A stretch of DNA of 64,000 nt, taken from the NCBI GenBank assembly GCA_017447875.1, contig JAFSMP010000013.1, forward strand, positions 43,400 through 107,399, in the 5' to 3' direction. Origin of the DNA: Paludibacteraceae bacterium. GTDB taxonomy: Bacteria; Bacteroidota; Bacteroidia; Bacteroidales; Paludibacteraceae. Shown in pieces: positions 1-8,212 of this stretch (within the stretch, counting starts at the first letter, position 1; each line of letters opens with the position of its first letter). Under the pieces are notes generated by a model. It was not told the DNA's origin. It was given only the letters and a program-made list of their open reading frames with translations, and did no database searches. The position numbers were made by a program, and so were the translations under genes.

Positions 1-198
1 CCGCAGATGATCATCGAATGCAAAGCGGAGACGGTGCCGCTGACGCAAAAGACACTCGATCAAGCGATTACATATAACCGAAAACTCAATGTACCTTATC
101 TGATGCTCCATAACGGAGTGCAGACTATTTGTATTCATGGAACAGATCATTACACTTCAGGACTCCCTCGATACGCCGACCTTTTACGGCGTGAATAA
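1..198 (+). CDS. HsdR N-terminal-like (restriction-type) domain protein, 5' partial
   Basis: The 3' end of a gene that begins before the window; the frame is open from base 1 to a TAA at 196-198. The visible 65 residues include IIECKAE, which fits the E-x-K core of the type I restriction HsdR N-terminal nuclease fold found in short stand-alone Bacteroidetes proteins. A D-Q-A-x-x-Y-N-R-K-L stretch follows, as in that family. Function of these short proteins is not established, so the name rests on family resemblance only. The last 62 bases overlap the following PhoH gene, which suggests translational coupling. Confidence 0.65.
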   Translation, partial: PQMIIECKAETVPLTQKTLDQAITYNRKLNVPYLMLHNGVQTICIHGTDHYTSGLPRYADLLRRE

Positions 199-1060
199 CA
201 GCAATATCCTTTGTCTCAAGAACCAGCATCCGGACGTGCGTGTCGTGGCACGCGGATACCAGGTCAAGGTCACCGGAGCCGAAACGGCGGTGGCGCATTT
301 TGAGAAGTCCTTACATCTCTGCGAGAACTTCTGCATCCGCAATAACCGACTCTCCGAACAAGATATCCTGATGCTCTTGCATGGCGACAAACCGCATGAG
401 CAGGTGACGGACAACCTGATCTTACACGGTGTGAACGGGAAATCTATCTATGCGCGTTCGACCAACCAACAGGCATTGGTCAAAGCCTACGAAGAGAACG
501 ACCTGCTGTTTGCGGTAGGACCTGCCGGTAGCGGTAAGACCTATACGGCCATTGCTTTGGCAGTACGGGCGTTGCGAAATCGTGAAGTCAAACGGATCAT
601 CTTGTCCCGTCCTGCTGTAGAAGCAGGCGAGAAACTGGGTTTTCTGCCCGGAGATATGAAAGAGAAGATCGATCCGTACCTGCAACCGCTCTACGATGCG
701 CTGCAAGACATGATCCCGGGTAGCAAACTGACGGAATTCATGGAGAAAGGCACGATACAGATTGCACCGCTCGCTTTCATGCGTGGACGGACGCTGTCGG
801 ATGCAGTAGTCATTTTGGATGAGGCGCAGAACACGACAGCGTTGCAGCTGAAGATGTTCTTGACCCGTCTCGGTTTGGGCGGTAAGATGATCGTCACCGG
901 TGATATGACGCAGATCGACCTGCCGCCTACGCAGAAATCGGGTTTGAGGGATGCCTTGGAGCGTTTCCAAGACATCAAAGGTATCCAAATCATCGAATTC
1001 AACGAGAAAGATATCGTTCGTCACCCGCTGGTCAAGAAGATCGTGGCAGCGTACAAATAG
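137..1060 (+). CDS. PhoH family ATPase
   Basis: A 307-residue PhoH-family P-loop ATPase. Walker A GPAGSGKT lies at residues 128-135 and the Walker B segment VILDEAQN near residue 228. A VTGDMTQIDLP motif follows, typical of the family. Residues 1-110 form the N-terminal domain seen in cytoplasmic PhoH-like proteins. Members have been linked to RNA metabolism and phosphate stress, but the exact role is unclear. The ATG at 137 lies inside the end of the preceding gene; it gives the normal family length. The stop is followed by the converging aroB gene 36 bp away. Confidence 0.92.
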   Translation: MEQIITLQDSLDTPTFYGVNNSNILCLKNQHPDVRVVARGYQVKVTGAETAVAHFEKSLHLCENFCIRNNRLSEQDILMLLHGDKPHEQVTDNLILHGVNGKSIYARSTNQQALVKAYEENDLLFAVGPAGSGKTYTAIALAVRALRNREVKRIILSRPAVEAGEKLGFLPGDMKEKIDPYLQPLYDALQDMIPGSKLTEFMEKGTIQIAPLAFMRGRTLSDAVVILDEAQNTTALQLKMFLTRLGLGGKMIVTGDMTQIDLPPTQKSGLRDALERFQDIKGIQIIEFNEKDIVRHPLVKKIVAAYK

Positions 1061-1096
1061 TCATATTTCCCCGATTTCATCGGAGATTTTGTGAAT

Positions 1097-2128
1097 TTAC
1101 AAGGAGAAAAGGTACTCTAAGGCTTCGGAGGCTTCTTCAGGGGTGATCTCCTGATTGATGACCGGATGACCTATCGTTTGAATGAGTGTGCAGTTGATCT
1201 CAGCGGCACGCTCGTTCTTTTTGTCGTGCTGCATGAGCGTAATAAGCTGGTCACGGTCGGAACACTTGCATTGCGGTTTGCCGTAATAATGGAGCATGAG
1301 TTGGGTCAGCTGCTGCAGCGCTTCTTTCGGGCAGCCGAGCTTAACAACGCTCAGATAGAGTTCGGCGATCAGACCGTACACGACTGCGTAGCCATGCGGC
1401 ATCAGATTTCTGACTTCTGAATACTGAATACTGATCTCTTCCAATGCGTGCCCGAACGTATGACCCAAATTAAGTGCTTTACGCAGACCTGTTTCGCGCG
1501 GATCGGCTTGAACAATATGTTCCTTGACCGCTACACATTGTTCGATGAGCGGTGCCAGCGTATCAAGCGGCATAGTGTCGAGATCGTATTGCAAGAGTCT
1601 TGACCACAAACATTCTCCATTGTCCATTGTCCATTGTCCATTGTCTATCAATCCTGTCTTCAGCATCTCACCGAAACCGCTGAGAAATTCGTGTGCCGGT
1701 AAGGTCTTTAACCACTCTGTGCTAATAATCGTCTCTACAGGTGGATAGAAAGCGCCAATACTGTTTTTCAGACCGTGGTAGTTAAAGCCTGTCTTACCAC
1801 CGGAAGAAGCATCGACCATCGCCAGCAGCGTGGTAGGGATATTGATATAATCGATACCGCGTTTGTAGGTAGCTGCAGCGAAGCCTGCGAGGTCGGTGAG
1901 TACTCCGCCGCCTACAGCAATCACCAGCCCCTTGCGTGTCATGTCTTGCGCAAAGAGAAAATCCCATATCTCCGTGACCGTCTCCAAGGACTTGACGGAC
2001 TCATCTATCTTTATCCGCAAAGTCGGATACGGCAGATCCACCCTCACCGCCTCATCGGCAATGACACACACCTGCTCATAGCGTTTCAACCACTCCGCCA
2101 GCGCCTTATGTACATCTTGACAAACCAT
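1097..2128 (-). CDS. aroB: 3-dehydroquinate synthase
   Basis: AroB converts DAHP to 3-dehydroquinate in the shikimate pathway, using NAD and a divalent metal. Visible are the NAD-binding GGGVLTDLAGFAA segment, the SSGGKTGFN segment, and likely metal ligands in GEMLKTG, NLGHTFGH and the histidine of MPHGYAV. The frame is open up to 2167, but a -7 box lies at 2137-2144, so the ATG at 2128 (MVCQDVHK) is the likely start, with a very short leader. The protein carries two insertions made of short tandem repeats: DNGQWTMDNGE after KTGLI, and SIQYSEVRN just before the MPHGYAV helix. Both are absent from the usual family layout as I know it. Confidence 0.93.
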   Translation of the reverse strand: MVCQDVHKALAEWLKRYEQVCVIADEAVRVDLPYPTLRIKIDESVKSLETVTEIWDFLFAQDMTRKGLVIAVGGGVLTDLAGFAAATYKRGIDYINIPTTLLAMVDASSGGKTGFNYHGLKNSIGAFYPPVETIISTEWLKTLPAHEFLSGFGEMLKTGLIDNGQWTMDNGECLWSRLLQYDLDTMPLDTLAPLIEQCVAVKEHIVQADPRETGLRKALNLGHTFGHALEEISIQYSEVRNLMPHGYAVVYGLIAELYLSVVKLGCPKEALQQLTQLMLHYYGKPQCKCSDRDQLITLMQHDKKNERAAEINCTLIQTIGHPVINQEITPEEASEALEYLFSL

Positions 2129-2136
2129 TTCGCCTG

Positions 2137-2167
2137 CAAAATTACTGCTTTTTTCTGAATTATGCAA
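2137..2167 (-). promoter_or_regulatory. Promoter of aroB
   Basis: On the minus strand TTGCATAATTCAG is followed by an A-rich spacer, GCAG, and TAATTTTG (2137-2144). The predicted transcript starts only a few bases before the ATG at 2128. Confidence 0.65.
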
Positions 2168-2204
2168 AAAAATGCAATTTTCTTACACTTTTTTGCTTAA
2201 AAAC

Positions 2205-2220
2205 TTGCCGATATCGGCAA
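2205..2220. promoter_or_regulatory. Palindromic operator-like site upstream of fic
   Basis: The 16-bp sequence TTGCCGATATCGGCAA is a perfect palindrome. Its left arm supplies the -33 TTG of the fic promoter. The half-site TTGCCGAT recurs at 2257-2264, directly before the ATG. The Fic protein has an N-terminal helix-turn-helix, so self-repression is an inference. Confidence 0.7.
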
Positions 2221-2235
2221 AAATTAGTATCTTTG
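2205..2235 (+). promoter_or_regulatory. Promoter of the fic gene
   Basis: TTG at 2205-2207, 20 bp spacer, TATCTTTG at 2228-2235. This matches the Bacteroidetes primary sigma-factor promoter. Confidence 0.75.
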
Positions 2236-2265
2236 CAGCGAATTTTGAATTAAAACTTGCCGATT

Positions 2266-3150
2266 ATGGAATATATATCCGTCATTCAGTTTGCCGAAAA
2301 ATACGGTATTAGCGAGCGTACCGCGCGTAATTATTGTGCGGCAGGAAAGATCGATGGTGCCTTTCTAACAGGCAAAACATGGAATATCCCCACGGATGCC
2401 GTGCTACCCAAGAAAGGAAGAACCAAACTATCTCCGCTGTTGAATCGCTTACGTGAAGAAAAGGCGTCTAAACTTAAGGGCGGCATCTACCATCGTACGC
2501 AAATTGACCTGACCTACAACTCCAATCATATCGAAGGCAGCAAACTAACCAAGGAGCAGACGCGGTACATCTTCGAGACCAACACCCTTGGTATCACAAC
2601 CGAGAACACCTCCGTGGACGATATCATGGAGACCGTGAACCACTTCCGCTGTATCGATTATGTCATCGATCACGCAACGGATAAGATTACTGAGGCACAT
2701 ATCAAACAACTGCACGCTATCCTCAAAACGAACACCTCCGACAGCCGCAAGGATTGGTTCGCTGTGGGCGAATACAAGCAACTAGCCAACGAGGTTGGTG
2801 AACAAGAGACGGTTGCACCCAAAGAGGTTCATCGCCACATGAAAGCTTTGCTTTCTAACTATAACGCACTCAAACAAGTGACGTTCGACGATATCCTGGA
2901 TTTCCATGTACGATTTGAACGTATCCATCCCTTCCAAGACGGTAACGGTCGTGTAGGGCGCTTGCTGCTTTTCTGGCAATGTCTGCAAAATGCCCAAGTG
3001 CCGTTTATCATTACCGACAAACTGCGTCTCTACTATTATCGCGGCATCCGTAACTGGGGCGACACCAACGGATATCTCCGCGATACCTGCCTAACTGCGC
3101 AAGACCAGTATAAGGCGTTGTTGGACTATTTCAAAGTGAAATTCAACTAA
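2266..3150 (+). CDS. Fic family AMPylator-type protein with N-terminal HTH
   Basis: Fic proteins transfer AMP or another phospho-group from a nucleotide to target hydroxyls. The core motif HPFQDGNGRVGR is complete at residues 221-232. An inhibitory-helix motif of the S-x-x-x-E-G type, SNHIEG, lies at residues 86-91, N-terminal to the Fic fold as in class II proteins. Residues 1-45 look like a MerR/excisionase-type helix-turn-helix (QFAEKYGISERTARNYCAAGKI). The ATG at 2266 is preferred over a TTG at 2257. Upstream sits a perfect palindrome overlapping the promoter, with a half-site abutting the start codon, so autoregulation is likely. No toxin or antitoxin partner gene is seen. Confidence 0.9.
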   Translation: MEYISVIQFAEKYGISERTARNYCAAGKIDGAFLTGKTWNIPTDAVLPKKGRTKLSPLLNRLREEKASKLKGGIYHRTQIDLTYNSNHIEGSKLTKEQTRYIFETNTLGITTENTSVDDIMETVNHFRCIDYVIDHATDKITEAHIKQLHAILKTNTSDSRKDWFAVGEYKQLANEVGEQETVAPKEVHRHMKALLSNYNALKQVTFDDILDFHVRFERIHPFQDGNGRVGRLLLFWQCLQNAQVPFIITDKLRLYYYRGIRNWGDTNGYLRDTCLTAQDQYKALLDYFKVKFN

Positions 3151-3257
3151 TCTCCGTAGTACTGGTTTGGGCCGGTTGTGCGAAAAAGGCGGACCCGACG
3201 ATGGACAGGTCTGCGTTTGTGTCTATCACGGATGTGGTGCCGGATGCGATTAGATAA
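3147..3257 (+). pseudogene. Possible remnant of a lipoprotein M15 (VanX-like) dipeptidase
   Basis: The open frame reads LISVVLVWAGCAKK, which looks like the end of a lipoprotein signal with lipobox, and then SAFVSITDVVPDAIR before a stop. The second part resembles the start of the mature D-Ala-D-Ala dipeptidase domain (FVDIxxVIPDAxLEIRY). No start codon and no downstream continuation are present. The call rests on about 30 residues, so it is tentative. Confidence 0.35.
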
Positions 3258-3398
3258 TATCCAGGCACTGCTGTTTCAGATGGTACGCAATTGATTGAAT
3301 AAAATGAAATTGTTCTGATTGTACTTTTCTCAGGCTCTTCTCGGGACTTGGTCCCGTGATGGTACTGTTCTAAACAGTATATTTATTCGATATACAAC
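3258..3398. other. Intergenic stretch with two small hairpins
   Basis: No gene is seen here. Two short inverted repeats are present: CGGGAC-TTG-GTCCCG at 3342-3356 and ACTGTT-CTA-AACAGT at 3363-3377. They lie downstream of the minus-strand AraC gene and could contribute to its transcript end, but no clear T-run follows. Confidence 0.35.
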
Positions 3399-4298
3399 TT
3401 ACTCTTTCTTTTTCCTAAACGCTGCGGGGGAGATGCCTTCGTGACGCTTGAAGAAGGTGCCGAAATGGCTTTGGTTCTGGAAACCGAGCTGGTCGGCTAT
3501 TTGCTGTATGGGCATAGGCGTGGTGGCAAGAAGTGTTTTGGCGCGTTGCATGAGTGCACTTTCGATAAACGAACTGGCAGGAATGCCGAGCGTCTCTTTG
3601 ACGGTGTTGGCTACGTAGCGCGTGGAGAGGCAAAGTTGGTCAGCATACCAATCGAGCGAGTGCTGTTGCTCACAATGGGCATCCACCAGGAGCATGAAAC
3701 GACCTGTGATATCTTCGTTGCGTGACATGGACGGCGCACGCATTTTGGTGTTGGCAATGTCCCCTGCCAGAAAATGGAAAAGCGAATGGACAAGCAACAT
3801 CGTAGCTGTGCGGTTTTGCGAGGCAACCACTTCACGTAACAATTCAAAATAATGGATAACACCTTGCACCTTCTCTGCGCTCATGTGCCAAACGGGGTGG
3901 ATATAGATATGGGAAATGAGCGACAAAGGGAATTGGAGATTCATCTCCGCCATAAATTTTTGTGTGATGGAGATTACATAGAGTTCCAGATGCTGGCTGT
4001 TTGATTCCAATCGTCTTAAAAGGAATCCGGGAATAATCAGATAGCCATCGTTCTTTTGAAGATCATACGTGCGGTTGTTGATATAGGCTTTAAAACCTCC
4101 GCTGGTAACAAACTGCAAGGTGTAGCACGGAGAAAAAAACTCTTCCGGGAGCGTTTTTCGGAACAATTCATCCGTACCACCTTGGAATTTCATCACAGAG
4201 ACGTCATCCACAGAAGTCTCTCCAGGGATAAAACTCATCCACTTAAACACCGAGTAATCGGTCAATAGTTGGGTCTCGTTTTCTTGTTTTTCAGCCAT
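3399..4298 (-). CDS. AraC family transcriptional regulator
   Basis: 299 residues. The N-terminal 180 residues fit a cupin-like AraC sensor domain (CYTLQFVTSGGFKAYINNRTYDLQKNDGYLIIPG). The C-terminal 100 residues hold the double helix-turn-helix, including LSTRYVANTVKETLGIPASSF and IADQLGFQNQSHFGTFFKRHEGISP. It is transcribed divergently from the glycosyltransferase/PCMD/esterase genes starting at 4486, so it may regulate them; this is inference from position. The ligand is unknown. Confidence 0.93.
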   Translation of the reverse strand: MAEKQENETQLLTDYSVFKWMSFIPGETSVDDVSVMKFQGGTDELFRKTLPEEFFSPCYTLQFVTSGGFKAYINNRTYDLQKNDGYLIIPGFLLRRLESNSQHLELYVISITQKFMAEMNLQFPLSLISHIYIHPVWHMSAEKVQGVIHYFELLREVVASQNRTATMLLVHSLFHFLAGDIANTKMRAPSMSRNEDITGRFMLLVDAHCEQQHSLDWYADQLCLSTRYVANTVKETLGIPASSFIESALMQRAKTLLATTPMPIQQIADQLGFQNQSHFGTFFKRHEGISPAAFRKKKE

Positions 4299-4339
4299 AA
4301 CAGTACGAATTGAATATACGAATTAAAACAATTTGTGTG

Positions 4340-4370
4340 CAAAGGTACAACAATTTTTTGACATGTGCAA
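4340..4370 (-). promoter_or_regulatory. Promoter of the AraC gene at 3399-4298
   Basis: Minus strand: TTGCACATGTCA, A/T spacer, TACCTTTG at 4340-4347, with 20 bp between TTG and TA. It carries the extended -33 element seen across the window. Confidence 0.75.
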
Positions 4371-4435
4371 GCGGATTAGTAGAATTAGAACAATCTTCGC
4401 ATGGATTAGAAGAATGCTAATTGCTTGTAAAGCAG

Positions 4436-4443
4436 TACTTTTG
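4436..4443 (+). promoter_or_regulatory. -7 box upstream of the glycosyltransferase
   Basis: TACTTTTG followed by CAGCC, about 42 bp before the ATG at 4486. No good -33 TTG is found at the usual distance. The inverted repeat TGCTT-GTA-AAGCA at 4422-4434 overlaps the spacer and could bind an activator, for example the divergent AraC protein. Confidence 0.5.
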
Positions 4444-4485
4444 CAGCCAATTTTGAAAAAAGGCATACATTTAACAACAAAATAT

Positions 4486-5745
4486 ATGAGGATTTTATTT
4501 GTAATTGACAGTTTCTATACGACCAACAATGGTACGTCGATCTCCGCGCAGCGTTTTGCAGGGGAGTTGCGCAAAAGAGGTCATGAAGTGAAAGTTCTCT
4601 GTTGGGACACTCCAGAGTACATTGAGAACAATTTGACAGATGGTGATTTCACTACAAAAAAGTTCCATATTCCGGTATTTCAGCCGTTGTGCGACAAACA
4701 CGATTTCAGTTTTGCGAAAAACAACAAAAACATTGTGCATGACGCATGCGACTGGGCGGACATAGTGCATATATTCGTGCCGTTTGGTATTTCCTGGGAA
4801 GCCATCGAGTACTGCAACCGCATCGGCAAACCCGTGACGGCAGCATTCCATATCCAACCAGAGAACATGACGTCATCGGTGAGCATGGGCAAGGTGGAAT
4901 GGTTCAACGAACTGTTCTATCGCACATGGAGACGCGATATATACAATAAGGTGCGCCACATTCATGTTCCTTCTCAGTTCATGGGATCGATGATCGCCGA
5001 GCGTGGTTACACAGCGAAGATCTATCCGATTAGCAACGGTATCCAAGACGCGTTTATGGAAGCTGGGGAGAGAAAGAAATTGAAAAATGAAAGGTTAAAG
5101 GTGAAAGGTGAAGGTAAGAAGGATATCTTCAAAATAATGATGATCGGTCGTTTGAGCCAAGAGAAGCGTCAGGACGTCATCATCAACGCCGTCAAATATA
5201 GCAAGTACGCTGACCGTATTCAGTTGGTTTTCGCAGGACGTGGTCCCGAATACGACAAATACGTAGAGTTAGGCAAGGACCTTAAGCACCAACCGCAATT
5301 CATCTATGTAGGCCGTGACGAGCTGATTGAGAACTTATTGGATACCGACCTGTATGTACATGCATCGGACATGGAGAGTGAGGCTATCAGCTGCATCGAA
5401 GCATTCTCAACCGGTCTGGTACCCGTTATTGCCAACAGCCACGTGAGTGCTACTCCTCAGTTCGCTATCGACGGTCGCAGCCTCTTTATTCCGGGCGATC
5501 CGAAAGACCTGGCCCGCGCTATCGACTACTGGCTGGACCATCCGGGTGAGCGTAAGTATATGGAAGAGCAGTACCGTCTGGCAGGTCGCAAATACAGCCT
5601 TGCTGCATCGGTAGAACAATTCGAACAGATGTTAAACAACGAAATCAAAGAAAATGAAGCGCGTGTTACTATTGAGCCTCTTCGCCCTGTTCGTCAGCGT
5701 GAGAGCCTTGGCCGCAGACTACGTCGCGTTGCCGCACTATTCTAA
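4486..5745 (+). CDS. GT4-type glycosyltransferase
   Basis: A GT-B fold glycosyltransferase of family 4, about 419 residues. The N-terminal Rossmann domain starts MRILFVIDSFYTTNNGTS. The C-terminal donor-binding domain has the E-x7-E motif in SEAISCIEAFSTGLVPV near residue 299. It probably builds a surface glycan or glycolipid; the substrate cannot be read. The frame is open from 4333, but the -7 box at 4436-4443 makes the ATG at 4486 the likely start. A lysine-rich insertion (KKLKNERLKVKGEGKK, about residues 196-214) encoded by short tandem repeats sits between the two domains. The last 92 bases overlap the next open frame. Confidence 0.88.
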   Translation: MRILFVIDSFYTTNNGTSISAQRFAGELRKRGHEVKVLCWDTPEYIENNLTDGDFTTKKFHIPVFQPLCDKHDFSFAKNNKNIVHDACDWADIVHIFVPFGISWEAIEYCNRIGKPVTAAFHIQPENMTSSVSMGKVEWFNELFYRTWRRDIYNKVRHIHVPSQFMGSMIAERGYTAKIYPISNGIQDAFMEAGERKKLKNERLKVKGEGKKDIFKIMMIGRLSQEKRQDVIINAVKYSKYADRIQLVFAGRGPEYDKYVELGKDLKHQPQFIYVGRDELIENLLDTDLYVHASDMESEAISCIEAFSTGLVPVIANSHVSATPQFAIDGRSLFIPGDPKDLARAIDYWLDHPGERKYMEEQYRLAGRKYSLAASVEQFEQMLNNEIKENEARVTIEPLRPVRQRESLGRRLRRVAALF

Positions 5746-5986
5746 GACGGACAAAGGTCTGTTCGGCGGCACCGTAGGCAAAGGCCGCATGTACTTCGAC
5801 CTCACTCTGCCGGGACTAACATCCAATGCTTTAGTGGACATCGGAATGAGTATGTCGCATCTACCGGGTATAATAGGACAAGTCCCCAGATGGTTTGCAA
5901 TGTTCAGCCCAACCGCCTGCCCGTACAGCGAACTGTACGCAGCACCCAAATCAACTATAATGATAACTTTTAGAACGTATTTTTAA
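5654..5986 (+). CDS. Hypothetical exported protein, possibly degenerate
   Basis: 110 codons. It begins with a convincing signal peptide (MKRVLLLSLFALFVSVRALAA) and continues DYVALPHYSKTDKGLFGG. I do not recognise the family. The start lies 92 bases inside the glycosyltransferase gene. The last 40 residues look less protein-like, and another frame stays open to a TAG at 5971, so a frameshift near 5850 is possible. It sits just before the PCMD gene and could be a shortened relative of the secreted proteins there. Confidence 0.45.
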   Translation: MKRVLLLSLFALFVSVRALAADYVALPHYSKTDKGLFGGTVGKGRMYFDLTLPGLTSNALVDIGMSMSHLPGIIGQVPRWFAMFSPTACPYSELYAAPKSTIMITFRTYF

Positions 5987-5998
5987 AATTATACAATT

Positions 5999-6976
5999 AT
6001 GAAAAACGAAGTTAATCGTGCCCCTGAGGCTAAGAAAAACGATAATATAAATAAATATTTAATAGGAGCCCTTGCATTGGGTCTCACCATCACATTCTTA
6101 TTTTTAGCATTGGGCGCACATGCCCAAGAACGTGTTGAACCACTGCCATTCGGTGATTTCGAGCACTGGACAGAACGTCAGATCAAAGAATCATGGCTCA
6201 TCGGTGGCCAAACCAGAACGCTCTATAAAATAGGTGGTCCGTGGAGCAGTAGCAATGCGCACGCCAAAGCGATGGGCGTGGATAAAGTGTCGGTGAGTGT
6301 GACGCCGGAGAAACGCGGTAACGGTACGTGCTGCCGCATGCAGAGTACACTCGAAGAAGTGAGCGCTGTCGGTATTGATTTCAAGGCTCTTGCTACCGGT
6401 TCCATCTACACGGGTACGATGCTGGACGTAGTAGGCATGAAGCAGAGTTCGGACCCTAATTCGGCTATCGACATGGGCGTACCGTTTACGGACAGACCTA
6501 CAGCGCTCGTCCTTGATTACAAAGCGCTCATCCAAGACGCCGCAGCTGTCTATGCGCCTGCTAAGACCAAAGTGAAAGAAGTCAACGGACGTGACAAAGG
6601 ACATATCACGCTCATCCTCCAACATCGCTGGGAAGAGAACGGACACGTCTATGCGTATCGCGTTGGAACAGCGGTTAAGTACATCAATCAAACCACCGAC
6701 TGGAACAATAATTTCCGTCTACCGATTCAGTACGGCGAGGCAGGCAAAGCGGTCAAAGAACTGTCAACCAACCGCCACAAGACCCATAACAGTCAAGGTC
6801 AGATGGTGTACATCGAGGAAGTGGATTTCCGCGAAGATGTGCAACCTACGCACCTCATTATTCAAATCTCTGCCGGTTCGATGGCTCCGTTTACAGGCTG
6901 CCCTGGAAACACCGTGTGGGTAGATAATATTGCACTTGTGTACAACAACTCATCATTAGCATACAATGAAAAATAA
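5999..6976 (+). CDS. PCMD domain-containing secreted protein
   Basis: 325 residues. The PCMD (putative carbohydrate metabolism) domain is recognised from the FGDFEHW opening of the mature part, the repeated V-x-D-Y-K type strands and the VWVDNIALVY ending. These domains occur on exported glycan-related proteins of Bacteroidetes. The N-terminus is unusual: about 20 charged residues precede the hydrophobic segment YLIGALALGLTITFLFLALG, so it may be a signal anchor or late-cleaved signal. It overlaps the following esterase gene by 11 bases, which points to one transcript and a shared task. Confidence 0.75.
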   Translation: MKNEVNRAPEAKKNDNINKYLIGALALGLTITFLFLALGAHAQERVEPLPFGDFEHWTERQIKESWLIGGQTRTLYKIGGPWSSSNAHAKAMGVDKVSVSVTPEKRGNGTCCRMQSTLEEVSAVGIDFKALATGSIYTGTMLDVVGMKQSSDPNSAIDMGVPFTDRPTALVLDYKALIQDAAAVYAPAKTKVKEVNGRDKGHITLILQHRWEENGHVYAYRVGTAVKYINQTTDWNNNFRLPIQYGEAGKAVKELSTNRHKTHNSQGQMVYIEEVDFREDVQPTHLIIQISAGSMAPFTGCPGNTVWVDNIALVYNNSSLAYNEK

Positions 6977-8132
6977 AGGGTTATATGGTTTCATCTTATT
7001 GCTGATGTGTAGTGTTTCCGCGCCGGTCTGGGCGCGGAAACATCGGATAAATATCCCTACGGCTTATGACCAACCATCTGTAGTGGTCAACGAAGATAGC
7101 ACGGTTTCCTTCTGCTACTGCGGACCAGGCAAACGTGTCAAAGTGCTCGGCGATTTCCAGTACGCGGGCAAAGATAGTTCGCGCTACAGCGACATGCGGA
7201 CGCAAAAAATAAAAATGCAACGTGGTCTGGATGGTTGTATGCACGCGACCACCAAGCCGCTTGTGCCGGAGACATACACCTATTGTTTCCGTGTCAACGG
7301 TAAGCGCCAAACGGATACACACAACAACGACACGGCTTGGCAGATGACGCATAAATGGAATATTGTCTCTGTCGGCGGAACACCACAGGCAGACCTGTAT
7401 CTCCAACCCGAAATACACGGACAACTTATTCAAACCAAATGGTACGATCGTTCGGAGGGAATCAACCGTCGCGTCAATATATACCTGCCGGCTGCGTATG
7501 TCCAAATGGTAAATGGTAAATGTCCAAATGGTACATTTCCTGTCCTCTATCTCCTCCATGGCATCAACGGCTATGAAGGCTCATGGGCGGAACGCGGACG
7601 AGCCATACAAATTATTGAGAACCTCATCGCTTCGGATAGTATCGCCCCTCTCATCGTTGTTATGCCGGATTGCAATACCGGCGTGCATGAAGACCGACCG
7701 AGTCATCACACGCTTTGGAACAATGTCTGGCACTATCCGCGGCTGTGCCGTGACCATAGTTTTGAATTGGCTTTGGAAGACCTTATGCAGTATATAGATA
7801 CCACCTACCGCGTGTCCGACCAACGGTATATAGCGGGGTTTTCTTCCGGCGCACGCATAGCGGCGAACATCGTCAACAGCTATCCGGACAAGTTCCTGGC
7901 TGTCGGTCTCTTCTCGCCAGTGGTTTACAAGGAGCAGATGCCGAAAACAAACATACCGCCTTTTTATATCTACATGGGTAAAGACGATATGTTTATCAAT
8001 AACGGGCGGCGATTCCATAAACGCCTGACCAAAAGCGGAATAGACCATTTCTACATGGAGAATGAAGGTGGTCATACTTGGCGCAACTGGCGGATCTATT
8101 TATCAGATTTTATGGTAAAAATAAATCAATAA
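6966..8132 (+). CDS. Secreted alpha/beta-hydrolase esterase with N-terminal E-set domain
   Basis: 388 residues with a signal peptide ending near VWA. Residues 30-140 resemble the immunoglobulin-like E-set/CBM48 domain that precedes CE1-type esterases (KVLGDF, YTYCFRVNG). The hydrolase core has FPVLYLLHG, the nucleophile elbow GFSSG (serine near residue 293) and GGHTWRNW for the catalytic histidine. Such enzymes remove acyl groups such as feruloyl or acetyl from polysaccharides, acting in the periplasm or at the surface. A short-repeat insertion (VQMVNGKCPNG) lies just before the core. A role with the PCMD protein in glycan use is inferred from overlap of the two genes. Confidence 0.85.
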   Translation: MKNKGLYGFILLLMCSVSAPVWARKHRINIPTAYDQPSVVVNEDSTVSFCYCGPGKRVKVLGDFQYAGKDSSRYSDMRTQKIKMQRGLDGCMHATTKPLVPETYTYCFRVNGKRQTDTHNNDTAWQMTHKWNIVSVGGTPQADLYLQPEIHGQLIQTKWYDRSEGINRRVNIYLPAAYVQMVNGKCPNGTFPVLYLLHGINGYEGSWAERGRAIQIIENLIASDSIAPLIVVMPDCNTGVHEDRPSHHTLWNNVWHYPRLCRDHSFELALEDLMQYIDTTYRVSDQRYIAGFSSGARIAANIVNSYPDKFLAVGLFSPVVYKEQMPKTNIPPFYIYMGKDDMFINNGRRFHKRLTKSGIDHFYMENEGGHTWRNWRIYLSDFMVKINQ

Positions 8133-8175
8133 TAGCCAATATGGGCGCAATACAACGTCATTTCTGTCAAAAAAT

Positions 8176-8206
8176 TTGCATATTCCAAATATTTTTCGTA
8201 CCTTTG
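8176..8206 (+). promoter_or_regulatory. Orphan promoter
   Basis: TTTGCATATTCC, A/T spacer, TACCTTTG at 8199-8206 with 20 bp spacing. No convincing protein gene follows on this strand before the converging gene at 8354-8791. Confidence 0.65.
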
Positions 8207-8212
8207 CACAAC

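Noticed and set aside
4333-4485. A longer N-terminus for the glycosyltransferase
   Set aside because: The -7 box at 4436-4443 falls inside it, and the ATG at 4486 begins the conserved first strand.
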